Positions 16,460 to 24,896 of a stretch of DNA of 64,000 nucleotides are shown piece by piece. Below the pieces are notes generated by a model. That model made no database searches, had not been told where the DNA came from, and worked only from the letters and a program-made list of their open reading frames with translations. Source of the stretch: Streptomyces sp. GESEQ-4 (GTDB taxonomy: Bacteria > Actinomycetota > Actinomycetes > Streptomycetales > Streptomycetaceae); contig NZ_JAFFSU010000016.1 in assembly GCF_017948455.1 (NCBI RefSeq), positions 62,001 to 126,000 of the forward strand, given 5' to 3'. Position 1 is the first letter of the stretch. Each line of letters starts with the position of its first letter. A program made the position numbers and the translations under genes.

Positions 16460-16544
16460 GTCATTCGCATGCGGTCATTCATGTGCCCCGACCCGTGCGT
16501 TTCGCATGTCGGATTCATGACATGTGCGACTGTCCGCCTCGCCG

Positions 16545-16575
16545 GGCGGCGTGGAACTCTCGAATCCACGCCGCC
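16545..16575 (+). terminator. 11-bp GC-rich hairpin between the TPP aptamer and ramC
   Basis: GGCGGCGTGGA (16545-16555) pairs perfectly with TCCACGCCGCC (16565-16575) over a 9-nt loop. It ends 5 bp before the ramC ribosome-binding site (GAGGAGGG). There is no U tract. It is well placed to act as the riboswitch's terminator or as a translational block. Confidence 0.6.
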
Positions 16576-16589
16576 CCCGAGGAGGGCCG

Positions 16590-19283
16590 ATGGACAGACG
16601 CTACGAGATCTACTGTCTCGCCGACCGGATCTTCTACGAGACACCGGACCGTCTGCCCGCCGTCGCCGCCGGTACCGGCACCGCCGCCCTCTTCGAGGCC
16701 GCACAGCGGCCGGTCGCGGAAGGCTGGCGGCGCTTCACCTCCGGTGACTGGCTCCAGCTCGCCCCGGTCGACGAGCACGGCACGCCGTGCCCCGGGCTCC
16801 CGAGCCAGGGCTGGAAGATCCACGTCTCGGCCTGCCTGGACAACGCCGAGAAGACCGCCGCCAGACTGTGGGACTACTGCGTACCGCGCGGCATCCCCTT
16901 CAAGTTCGTGCCCGGCGCCCAGCCGCTGCTCCTGCGCAACTCCAAGTACGCCGCCCGCGGCGACAGCGGCAAGTTCGCCACCCTCTACCCGGCGGACGAG
17001 ACCGAACTCCACCGGACCCTCCAGGAGTTGGGCGACCTGCTGGCCGGCGAACCCGGACCCGCCGTCCTCAGCGATCTGCGCTGGCAGGAGGGCCCGCTGT
17101 ATGTGCGCTACGGCGGCTTCACCGAACGCCACTGCGTCGACGAGAACGGCGTCGTCGTCCCCGCCGTCGAGGACCCGGACGGCCGGCTGGTCCCCGACCG
17201 GCGCGACCCCGCCTTCCGGCCCCCCGCGTGGGTGACGCTCCCGGAGTTCCTGCGCCCGCACCTCGACGCGCGCAACGCCACCAGCACCCGCGACCTGCCG
17301 TACCGCATCGAACGGGCGCTGCACTTCTCCAACGGGGGCGGGGTCTACGCCGGCACCGAAGTACGTACCGGCGAGCAGGTCGTGCTGAAGGAGGCCCGGC
17401 CGTACGCGGGACTCACCGTGGACGGAGCGGATGCCGTGACCCGGCTGGAACGGGAGAAGGCGGCCTTGGAGCGGCTCACCGGGCTGGGTGTCGCGCCCGG
17501 AGTACGGGACTGGTTCACCCTCGGCGACCACCGCTTCCTCGTGATGGACTTCCTGGCGGGCAGCACCCTCAACTCCGCGATCGTGCGACGTCATCCGCTG
17601 CTCCAGCCCGAACCGGACCCGGACGCCGTCGCCACGTACACCCGCTGGGCGTCAGAGGTGCACCGCGCCACCGAGACCGCCGTTGCCGCCGTGCACGAGC
17701 GCGGACTGGTCTTCAACGACCTGCACCCCCTCAACATCATGCTCGCGCCGGACGACCGGACCGTCCGGCTGCTCGACTTCGAGGCCGCCACGCCCGTCGG
17801 CGAACACCGCGGCCAGACCATCGCCCACCCCGGTTTCGCCGCCCCCTCCGACCGCGCCGGCCACGACGTCGACCACTACGCCCTCGCCTGTCTGCGACTC
17901 GCGCTCTTCCTGCCCATGACGTCCCTGCTCGTCATCGACCGCGGCAAGGCCGCCCACCTCGCCGAGACAGCGGCCGACCAGTTCCCGGACCTGCCGCGGC
18001 AGTTCCTGGACGAGGCGGTCCGCGTCATCACGGGTGAGCGGAAGCCCGGCGCCCCGCCAGGTGCTCGCGATCGGGCTGCCGGCGGTGTGGGCCGCCCTGG
18101 CGGTGCCCGCGGACGGGCCGGCCTCCAGGACCGGCGGTTCGATGCCGCGCCCGGCCCCGCGTCCTGGCTCCCCGCCGATCCCGCGGGTCGGCAGGAAGGC
18201 TCGGCGTCCATGGTGCGGGCGATCCTCCGTTCCGCCACGCCCGGCCGGGACGACCGGCTCGTGCCCGGTGACATCGCCCAGTTCTCCGAGGGCGGCGGCC
18301 TCGGTATGGCGTACGGCGCCGCCGGAGTCCTCTATGCGCTCGACGAGACGGGGAACGGGCGCTGGGAGGAGGGTGAGCAGTGGCTCCTGGACCACACAGA
18401 CCCGCCGCCCGACGGGACACCGCCCGGCTTCTACGACGGCCTCGCCGGGGTGGCGTACCTGCTCGACCGCCTCGGACACACCGGCCGTGCGCTCGATCTC
18501 ATGAGCCGCGTCCTCGACGAGCCCTGGCAGCGGCTCGCCCCCGGCCTGCACGGCGGACTCGCGGGCCTCGGGCTCACCCTCGACCAGCTGGCCCGTACGA
18601 CGGGGGAGCCGGGGCTGCGCGACCACGCGATCACGGCGGCCCGCATCCTCGCGGAACGCGACCACTCGGCGCGCGGGCGGGCGGGACTGCTGGACGGCGC
18701 GACCGGACCGGCGCTGTTCTTCCTGCGGCTGTACGAGTCCACCGGTGACCGCGGGCTCCTCGACCACGCGGCGTCCGCGCTCCGCGCCGACCTCGCCCGG
18801 TGCGTACGGGACGACACCGGCACCCTCGCCGTGGACGAGGGCTTCCGCACCATGCCGTACCTCGGGTCGGGCAGTGTCGGCATCGGCACGGTCATCGAGG
18901 ACTACCTCGTCCACCGCCCCGACGACGAGGAGTTCGCCCGGGCCCGCAGCGACATCGCGCCGGCGGCCCGGTCCCGGTACTACGCGCAGCCCGGCCTCTT
19001 CCACGGGCGCGCGGGAATGATCCTGCACCTCGCCCGGACGGGGGCCGCACGTGCCGACCTGGACGCGCAGACCGCCGCACTCGGCTGGTACGCCATGGCG
19101 TACGAGGGCGAACTCGCCTTCCCCGGCGAGCAGATGATGCGCCTCTCCATGGACCTGGCCACCGGCACCGCGGGCTGCCTCCTCGCCACCACCGCGGCCC
19201 GCCCCGGCCGCACCGCGGCGCTCCCCTTCCTTCCGCCGCTGCCCGCCGCGGCGGCCCACGAACCGGCCCGAGAAGGGTCGTGA
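16590..19283 (+). CDS. ramC: RamC-type class III lanthipeptide synthetase
   Basis: An 897-residue three-part enzyme. It has an N-terminal lyase-like region (1-~230), a Ser/Thr-kinase-like domain (~240-480: VVLKEARP, VFNDLHPLNIML, LLDFEAATPVGEH), and a C-terminal LanC-like cyclase domain (~560-880: GFYDGLAGVAYLL, GLHGGLAGLGL, PGLFHGRAGMI). The cyclase lacks the Cys-Cys-His zinc site, as is usual for RamC. It phosphorylates and eliminates serines of the RamS peptide and forms the rings of the SapB morphogen. ATG 16590 follows GAGGAGGG. The segment ~500-560 is Pro/Gly/Arg-rich and poorly conserved. It heads the ramCSAB operon. Confidence 0.92.
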   Translation: MDRRYEIYCLADRIFYETPDRLPAVAAGTGTAALFEAAQRPVAEGWRRFTSGDWLQLAPVDEHGTPCPGLPSQGWKIHVSACLDNAEKTAARLWDYCVPRGIPFKFVPGAQPLLLRNSKYAARGDSGKFATLYPADETELHRTLQELGDLLAGEPGPAVLSDLRWQEGPLYVRYGGFTERHCVDENGVVVPAVEDPDGRLVPDRRDPAFRPPAWVTLPEFLRPHLDARNATSTRDLPYRIERALHFSNGGGVYAGTEVRTGEQVVLKEARPYAGLTVDGADAVTRLEREKAALERLTGLGVAPGVRDWFTLGDHRFLVMDFLAGSTLNSAIVRRHPLLQPEPDPDAVATYTRWASEVHRATETAVAAVHERGLVFNDLHPLNIMLAPDDRTVRLLDFEAATPVGEHRGQTIAHPGFAAPSDRAGHDVDHYALACLRLALFLPMTSLLVIDRGKAAHLAETAADQFPDLPRQFLDEAVRVITGERKPGAPPGARDRAAGGVGRPGGARGRAGLQDRRFDAAPGPASWLPADPAGRQEGSASMVRAILRSATPGRDDRLVPGDIAQFSEGGGLGMAYGAAGVLYALDETGNGRWEEGEQWLLDHTDPPPDGTPPGFYDGLAGVAYLLDRLGHTGRALDLMSRVLDEPWQRLAPGLHGGLAGLGLTLDQLARTTGEPGLRDHAITAARILAERDHSARGRAGLLDGATGPALFFLRLYESTGDRGLLDHAASALRADLARCVRDDTGTLAVDEGFRTMPYLGSGSVGIGTVIEDYLVHRPDDEEFARARSDIAPAARSRYYAQPGLFHGRAGMILHLARTGAARADLDAQTAALGWYAMAYEGELAFPGEQMMRLSMDLATGTAGCLLATTAARPGRTAALPFLPPLPAAAAHEPAREGS

Positions 19284-19318
19284 CACACACAACCCGTCCC
19301 CACGAAAGGACAACAGAC

Positions 19319-19447
19319 ATGGCACTGCTCGACCTGCAGACACTCGAAGTCCCCGAAGACGACGGCATGGACGGCGGCGGCGCGAACAGCAATCTCAGCG
19401 TCACCGGCTGCCCCGGCAAGAGCAGCCTGAGCCTGCTCAGCTGCTGA
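19319..19447 (+). CDS. ramS: RamS-type SapB lanthipeptide precursor
   Basis: A 42-residue precursor. The leader begins MALLDLQTLEVPEDDGM, with the LxLQ-type motif recognised by class III synthetases. The core carries two S-x2-S-x3-C units (SNLSVTGC and SSLSLLSC) that would become two lanthionine/labionin rings separated by PGK. It ends on cysteine. The ribosome-binding site AAAGGA is 9 bp upstream. It sits 35 bp after ramC and before the two ABC exporter genes, exactly as in the ram cluster of S. coelicolor. Confidence 0.92.
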   Translation: MALLDLQTLEVPEDDGMDGGGANSNLSVTGCPGKSSLSLLSC

Positions 19448-19579
19448 GATCGAGGCACCGCCTCCCTGCCGGCCCCGGACGGCTTCTCCGCCGCCCGGGG
19501 CCGGTGCGATGCCGACGGAAGGACGATGAAAGGCCGACGGGAGGCAGACGGAAGGACGAGGCGGGTCAGGAGGGATCAC

Positions 19580-21292
19580 ATGTCTCAAGTCCCCGCCGCA
19601 TCACGGCGGTTCGTGCGGGACACCGTGCGGCAGGGCGCCGCGCCCGCCGTGACCGTACTGGTGGCCGGTGTGCTGCTGGCCGCCACCGCACTCGCACTGC
19701 CCGCCGTGACCGGGCGGGCCCTCGATCTGCTGCTGGCCGGACGGCAGGGTGAGGCGGGCAGGTGGGTGGTGCTGTGCGCCGTCCTCACCGCGGTCGCCGT
19801 CCTGGCCGGGGCCGTGGAGGGCATGGTGACCGCCAGTGGCAGCGCGGGAGCGACGGCCCGGATCCGCACAACGGTGCTGCGGCATCTGCTCGATGCCGGG
19901 CCGCGAGCCGGCGAACGGTTCGCGCACGGGGACCTCGTGGCGCGGCTCGTCGGAAACGCCGCCCAGGCCGGGACCGTGCCCGTGGCGCTCGCCGCCGCGC
20001 TGGCCGCCGTCGTCACGCCGGTCGGCGGGCTGGTCGCCCTCGCCCTCACCGATGTCGTCACCGCCGGTGTGGTGCTGATCGGGATGCCCCTGCTCGTCCT
20101 GGTCGTCAAGGTCTTCGTCCGGACCTTCGGCGACCACACCGACCGCTATCTGCGCGCCCAGGGCGAGATGGCGGGACGCCTCACGGAGGCGCTGCGCGGG
20201 GCCCGTACCATCGCCGCGGCCGGTACCCGCGAACGGGACGCGGCCCGCATCCTCGCGCCGCTGCCCGAACTGTCCCGGCAGGGACACCTCGTCTGGCGGA
20301 TCATGGGCCGCTCCACCGCGCAGGCCTCCCTGCTCCTTCCCCTGCTCGAACTCGCCGTCCTCGTCGTCGCCGGACTCCGGGTCGCGGCCGGAGAACTGAG
20401 CGTCGGCGGCATGCTGGCCGCATGGCGGTACGCCGTCCTGGCCACCGGCGCCGGCGGGATCGTAGAAGAGCTCAGCGGCCTGATCCGGGGCCGCGGCGCG
20501 GCGCTACGGCTCGGCGAGGTGCTCGACCAGCCCGTCATGGCGTACGGCGCGGTCCGCGAACTTCCGCCGGGCGACGGCACTCTGGAGTTCCGCGGCGTCA
20601 CTCTGCGCCACGCGGGCCGGGAGGTGCTGCGCGGAATCGACCTGCGGCTGCCGGGCGGCACGGCGGTCGCCGTCGTCGGCCGCTCCGGCAGCGGCAAGTC
20701 GGCCCTGGCCGCCCTCGCCGGGCGGCTCACCGACCCCGACACGGGCACGGTCCTCCTCGACGGTGTCCCGCTCCCCGAGCTGACCCGTCGGACACTGCGC
20801 CGCGAGACCGGGTACGCCTTCGCGCGGCCGGCCCTGCTCGGCGGCACCGTCGGCGGCACCATCGCCTTCGGTGCGTACGACCCCGGCGAGCGGGCCGTCG
20901 CCGACGCGGCCCGCGCCGCCTGCGCCGACGACTACGTGCGCCGGCTGCCCGAGGGATACGGCACGGCCGTCGCCGACGCGCCGCTGTCCGGCGGGGAGGC
21001 CCAACGCCTGGGCCTGGCACGGGCGTTCGCGCATGCCGGGCGGCTGCTCGTGCTCGACGACGCCATGTCCAGCCTGGACGCCGTCACCGAACTGAAGGTG
21101 TCCCGCGCGCTCCTGCACGGCCGCGGAGCCCGCACCTGCCTGATCGTCGCCCATCGCGCCGCCACGGCCGCCCGCGCGCGGCAGGTGGTGTGGCTGGCGG
21201 ACGGACGGGTCCGTGCGGTGGGAACGCACACGCAGCTGTGGCAACTCCCCGCCTACCGCGAGGTGTTCGCAGAGGAGCCCGTCGATGCCTGA
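19580..21292 (+). CDS. ramA: RamA-type ABC transporter (permease-ATPase)
   Basis: A 570-residue half-transporter. About 300 residues of transmembrane domain are followed by an ATPase with Walker A GRSGSGKSA (~367-375), signature LSGGEAQRL (~469) and Walker B LLVLDDAMS (~490). The usual glutamate after Walker B is aspartate/alanine (DDAM), so this half may be catalytically weak. ATG 19580 follows AGGAGGG. With RamB it would form a heterodimer exporting mature SapB. The stop overlaps ramB by 8 bp. Confidence 0.9.
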   Translation: MSQVPAASRRFVRDTVRQGAAPAVTVLVAGVLLAATALALPAVTGRALDLLLAGRQGEAGRWVVLCAVLTAVAVLAGAVEGMVTASGSAGATARIRTTVLRHLLDAGPRAGERFAHGDLVARLVGNAAQAGTVPVALAAALAAVVTPVGGLVALALTDVVTAGVVLIGMPLLVLVVKVFVRTFGDHTDRYLRAQGEMAGRLTEALRGARTIAAAGTRERDAARILAPLPELSRQGHLVWRIMGRSTAQASLLLPLLELAVLVVAGLRVAAGELSVGGMLAAWRYAVLATGAGGIVEELSGLIRGRGAALRLGEVLDQPVMAYGAVRELPPGDGTLEFRGVTLRHAGREVLRGIDLRLPGGTAVAVVGRSGSGKSALAALAGRLTDPDTGTVLLDGVPLPELTRRTLRRETGYAFARPALLGGTVGGTIAFGAYDPGERAVADAARAACADDYVRRLPEGYGTAVADAPLSGGEAQRLGLARAFAHAGRLLVLDDAMSSLDAVTELKVSRALLHGRGARTCLIVAHRAATAARARQVVWLADGRVRAVGTHTQLWQLPAYREVFAEEPVDA

Positions 21293-23417
21293 GACCGTCC
21301 GGGCGGTGCTTCCGCAGCTGCGCCGCGCGCCGCGCGCCGTCGTACGGCTGCTCGCCTGGTCGGTCCTGGAGACCGCCCAGACCTTCCTGCTCGGGTACGC
21401 GCTCGCCCGTGCGCTCGACGACGGGTTCCTGCGGGGCGAACCCGGCACCGGTGTGCGCTGGCTCGCCGGGGCCGCGCTCGCGGTGGTGCTCGGGGCGTTC
21501 GGGACGGCCCGGGTCTACGCGGCACTGGCCGGAATCGTGGAGCCGATGCGCGACGACCTCGTGTGCCGGATCGTGCACCGGGCGCTGCGGAACCCGGACG
21601 GGGCGGCGGTGTCCCGGCTGACCCATCAGGTGGAGATCGCCCGCGACACCCTGGCAGGCCTGCTGCTGGTCTCCCGCACCTTCCTGCTCGCGGCGGTCGC
21701 GGCGCTGGCCGGTCTGCTCGCACTGGCCCCCGTCCTGCTGCTGATCGTCGTACCGCCGCTGGTCGCCGGGCTCGCGCTGTTCGCGGCGACGCTGCGGCCG
21801 CTGGCCCGGCGGCAGACCGCCTTCCTCGTCGCCGACGAAGCCGTCACAGCCGACCTGGACGCCGCGCTGGCCGGGCTGCGGGACATCGTGGCGGCCGGCG
21901 CCCAGCCCCAGGTGGCAGCCGGCGCCGCCCGCCGTATCGACGCGGAGCTGCGGGCGGCCCGAGCCCTGGCCCGCTGGGGCACCCTCCGGGAGCTGGCCGT
22001 CGGGATCGCGGGCCGCCTGCCGGTCGTCCTGCTGCTGGCGAGCGCCCCCTGGCTGCTCGGCCACGGCGTCACCCCCGGCGCCCTGGTCGCCGCCCTCGCC
22101 TACCTCACCCAGTCCCTGCTCCCCGCCCTCCAGAGCCTCGTCCTGTCCCTCGGCACCGCCGCCGCCCGCCTCGCCGTCGTCCTGAACCGCCTGACCCCGG
22201 ACGGCATGGAGCCGCCCGAGCCACGGCCGCTCCTCGACCGGGACACGCCGGGCGCCGCGGCATCCCGGCCCGCTGTCTCGGTGCGCGGCCTCACGTTCGC
22301 CACGGAGCCGGCCGAGTCACGGCCTCCCCTCGCCGCCTTTCCGCCCGACCGGGATACGCCCGGCGCCGCGGGGCCCCGGCCCGCTGTCTCGGTGCGCGGC
22401 CTCGCGTTCGCCACGGAGCCGGCCGAGTCACGGCCTCCCCTCGCCTCCCTTCCGCCCGATCGGGATGCACCCGGTGCCGCGGGGCCCCGGCCCGCCGTCT
22501 CGGTGCGCGGCCTCACCTTCGCTTACGGGTCTCATGCGGAACCGGTGCTGCGCGGACTGGACCTCGATCTGGCTCCGGGTGGGCATCTCGCGGTGGCCGG
22601 GCCCAGCGGGATCGGGAAATCCACGTTGACCGCGCTGATCGCGGGGGTGCTGGAGCCGGACCGGGGTGAGGTGCGGCTGTCGGGCGTGCCGGTGAGCGGG
22701 CGGCAGCCGGAGGCGTCGGCGGCCCTGCGGGTGCTCGTGCCGCAGGAGGCGTACGTGTTCACGGGGACGGTGCGCGAGAACGTCGACTATCTGTGTCCCG
22801 AGCCGCCCTCCGATGCCGCCGTGTCGGCCTCGTGCGCCGCCGTCGGGGCGGACGGGCTCGTCGCCCGTCTGGGCGGGCCGGACGGACAGGTGGACCCCGG
22901 GTCCCTCTCCGCGGGGGAACGGCAGCTGTTGGCGCTGGCGCGGGCCCATCTCGCCCCGGTGGCCCTCGTCCTGCTCGACGAGGCGACCTGCCATCTCGAT
23001 CCCGCGGCCGAAGCCCGTGCGGAGCGTGCGTTCGCCGAGCGCGGGCGGGCGCGGGCGCGGGCCGGGGGCGCCCTGGTCGTCGTCGCACACCGCATCAGCT
23101 CGGCACGCCGCGCCGACCGCATCCTGGTGATGGACGGCGCGCACACCGACTGCGGTACGCACGAGGAGCTGCTCGCACGGTCCGCCCTCTACCGCGATCT
23201 CGCGGGAAGCTGGGCGGAGGGGGCACACCCGGATGTGGGGGCACACCCGGACGTGGCGTCACACCCAGCCCTCTGTCCGACAGATCCGGATGGCGTCGAT
23301 CCGGTTGCGGGCCCCGGTCTTGCGGGTGATGGCCGCCATGTAGTTGCGCACGGTCCCGTTGGACAGATGGAGGCTGCTCGCGATCTCGGCGAACGAGGCG
23401 CCCGCGGCGGCCAGTGA
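21285..23417 (+). CDS. ramB: RamB-type ABC transporter with a triplicated linker
   Basis: A 710-residue half-transporter starting inside ramA (ATG 21285). The membrane domain (1-~300) is followed by an abnormal linker in which a 37-residue unit (DRDTPGAA...RPAVSVRGLTFA...) occurs three times before the true ATPase begins. Walker A is GPSGIGKST (~438), signature LSAGERQLL (~540) and Walker B LVLLDEAT with a proper catalytic glutamate. The last ~75 residues are low-complexity (GAHPDVGAHPDV) and run 159 bp into the antisense of ramR. The natural stop may therefore have been lost. Confidence 0.88.
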   Translation: MPETVRAVLPQLRRAPRAVVRLLAWSVLETAQTFLLGYALARALDDGFLRGEPGTGVRWLAGAALAVVLGAFGTARVYAALAGIVEPMRDDLVCRIVHRALRNPDGAAVSRLTHQVEIARDTLAGLLLVSRTFLLAAVAALAGLLALAPVLLLIVVPPLVAGLALFAATLRPLARRQTAFLVADEAVTADLDAALAGLRDIVAAGAQPQVAAGAARRIDAELRAARALARWGTLRELAVGIAGRLPVVLLLASAPWLLGHGVTPGALVAALAYLTQSLLPALQSLVLSLGTAAARLAVVLNRLTPDGMEPPEPRPLLDRDTPGAAASRPAVSVRGLTFATEPAESRPPLAAFPPDRDTPGAAGPRPAVSVRGLAFATEPAESRPPLASLPPDRDAPGAAGPRPAVSVRGLTFAYGSHAEPVLRGLDLDLAPGGHLAVAGPSGIGKSTLTALIAGVLEPDRGEVRLSGVPVSGRQPEASAALRVLVPQEAYVFTGTVRENVDYLCPEPPSDAAVSASCAAVGADGLVARLGGPDGQVDPGSLSAGERQLLALARAHLAPVALVLLDEATCHLDPAAEARAERAFAERGRARARAGGALVVVAHRISSARRADRILVMDGAHTDCGTHEELLARSALYRDLAGSWAEGAHPDVGAHPDVASHPALCPTDPDGVDPVAGPGLAGDGRHVVAHGPVGQMEAARDLGERGARGGQ
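22236..22545 (+). repeat. 111-bp tandem repeat (about 2.8 copies) inside ramB
   Basis: Units start at 22236, 22347 and 22458, exactly 111 bp apart. Each encodes DRDxPGAA...RPAVSVRGL. The third copy leads into the real ATPase domain, so the first ATPase strand (VSVRGLTFA) exists in triplicate. The repeats are nearly identical, which suggests a recent event. Confidence 0.88.
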
Positions 23418-23888
23418 CAGCACGGTCAACTCCCGCTGCGTCAGCGGGATCTGCGCGGCCCTGAGGAAGGTGAAGCCGAGCGAGGTGTCGACGAATCGCT
23501 CACCCTTCGCGACGGCCCGGACGGCGGTCACCAACTGCTGCGGCGACCCCTCCTTGTTGAGGTAGCCGAGGGCCCGCGCCTCGACCGCCCGTCTCAGCGG
23601 CCCCGGTCTGTTCGCGGTGCCGAGCACCAGCAGCCGGCAGGGTCCGGGATCCGGAGGGGGCCGGTCGGGGGCGCCGAGGCCCAGCGGCAGCTCCTCCAGC
23701 GGAGGCATGTCGTACGGGTCGGAGCAGCTCAGGTCCGCCACGCACACGTCCGGGGACAAGGACCGCACACACTTCGATGCCATGTGCCACGGCGCGTCGA
23801 AGACGTCCAGGTCCCCTTCCCGCGCCAGCCAGTCCGCGAGCGCCGAGCGTAAGAGACACTCGTCGTGCACCAGGAATACCCGGATCAC
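23259..23888 (-). CDS. ramR: RamR-type orphan response regulator
   Basis: A 209-residue protein with a receiver domain (residues 1-~125; acidic HDE pocket, candidate phospho-acceptor D in VCVADLSC, LNKEG in place of the normal K loop) and a C-terminal LuxR-type helix-turn-helix (LTQRELTVLSLAAAGASFAEIASSLHLSNGTVRNYM). No kinase gene is adjacent, as in other ram clusters, where RamR activates ramCSAB directly. GTG 23888 follows AAGGAGCGGGAC. It is convergent with ramB, which overlaps its last 53 codons on the other strand. Confidence 0.88.
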   Translation of the reverse strand: MIRVFLVHDECLLRSALADWLAREGDLDVFDAPWHMASKCVRSLSPDVCVADLSCSDPYDMPPLEELPLGLGAPDRPPPDPGPCRLLVLGTANRPGPLRRAVEARALGYLNKEGSPQQLVTAVRAVAKGERFVDTSLGFTFLRAAQIPLTQRELTVLSLAAAGASFAEIASSLHLSNGTVRNYMAAITRKTGARNRIDAIRICRTEGWV

Positions 23889-24053
23889 GTCCCGCTCCTT
23901 CGGTCCCGTGGTTCCGTGTACCGGTCACTTCGTCCGGTGTGCTGCTGTCCATACTGGCGGGCGAATACCCGCGGCGTGGGCGAACATGGGCCCAAATCTG
24001 GACATGCAAAGGGAGACAGGGGAGTTGGGCGTGTTCCCCGGGCGGTCCGGTCG

Positions 24054-24677
24054 TCAGGCCGGTTCGGTCGGCTCGGTCGTCAGGTCGATCAGCCTGCACA
24101 CCGTCTCGATGTCGATCTTCACCTGGGCGATGGACGCACGGCCCGAGAGCCAGGTGATCAGCGCCGAGTGCCAGGTGTGCTCGATGACGCGGACGGCGGA
24201 GAGCTGCTCGGGCGTGGGGTTCTCCAGGCCCATCGCGTCGAGGATGATCACGGTCGTCTGACGGGACACCTGGTCGACCTCGGGCGAGACACTGCGGTCC
24301 GCGAAAGTGAGCGCGCGGACCATCGCGTCGGCGAGATGCGGCTCGCGCTGCAGCGCGCGGAACGCCCGCATCAGGGTCTCCGCGACCCGCTCCGCCGCCG
24401 TCTCCCCGGCCGGCGGCTTCTTCCGCAGCGTGCCGTGCATGTGCTCCAACTGGTCCTGCATCGTGGCGACCAGCAGATGCACCTTGGACGGGAAGTACCG
24501 GTACAGCGTGCCGAGCGCCACCTGCGAGGACTCCGCGACCTCCCGCATCTGCACCGCGTCGAAACCACCCCGGCTCGCCAGCTGCGCGCTCGCGTGCAGG
24601 ATGCGACGGCGACGTGCCTCCTGCCGCTCGGTGAGGGGCGGAGAGGCGGGGTGCGAGGTACTGGCGTCCGCAGGCAT
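24054..24677 (-). CDS. kstR: KstR-like TetR family repressor of lipid/steroid catabolism
   Basis: A 207-residue TetR protein. Its DNA-binding region GGFDAVQMREVAESS followed by ALGTLYRYFPSKVHLLV closely matches my memory of Mycobacterium KstR (GGYEAVQMRAVA...VGTLYRYFPSKVHLLV). The C-terminal part (ADAMVRALTFADRSVSPEVDQV, WHSALITWLSGRAS) also resembles KstR. KstR binds CoA thioesters of steroid intermediates and represses cholesterol catabolism. Motifs of its consensus occur at 24829 beside this gene and at 14375 and 41740. Whether this strain uses steroids is not shown by the sequence. Confidence 0.78.
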   Translation of the reverse strand: MPADASTSHPASPPLTERQEARRRRILHASAQLASRGGFDAVQMREVAESSQVALGTLYRYFPSKVHLLVATMQDQLEHMHGTLRKKPPAGETAAERVAETLMRAFRALQREPHLADAMVRALTFADRSVSPEVDQVSRQTTVIILDAMGLENPTPEQLSAVRVIEHTWHSALITWLSGRASIAQVKIDIETVCRLIDLTTEPTEPA

Positions 24678-24812
24678 GGGTCCCGTTCCGTGACAGTCCG
24701 TGAGGGCGTGCGATCAGACAGCATGGCAGGCTCGGTGGGGTCGCGCCGTCGTGGCGTGAATCACCTGATCCTCCGCTCACAGCGGCCCTACCTGCCGGTA
24801 GATTCAGAGCCT

Positions 24813-24842
24813 CTTGAACGATCAAGTCTGAAACTTGTTCTA
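24813..24842. promoter_or_regulatory. overlapping palindromes including a perfect KstR-type site
   Basis: TGAAACTTGTTCTA (24829-24842) fits TNNAACNNGTTNNA at every fixed position. It overlaps CAAGTCTGAAACTTG (24823-24837, perfect 5-bp arms) and adjoins CTTGAACGATCAAG (24813-24826, perfect 5-bp arms). The cluster sits in the 219-bp gap between the kstR-like gene and the divergent glycosyltransferase. Confidence 0.65.
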
Positions 24843-24896
24843 GATTAGCGTCCCGGCGTAATCTCGCGGGACAGTGCGTGGAGAAGGGGGCCCAGA

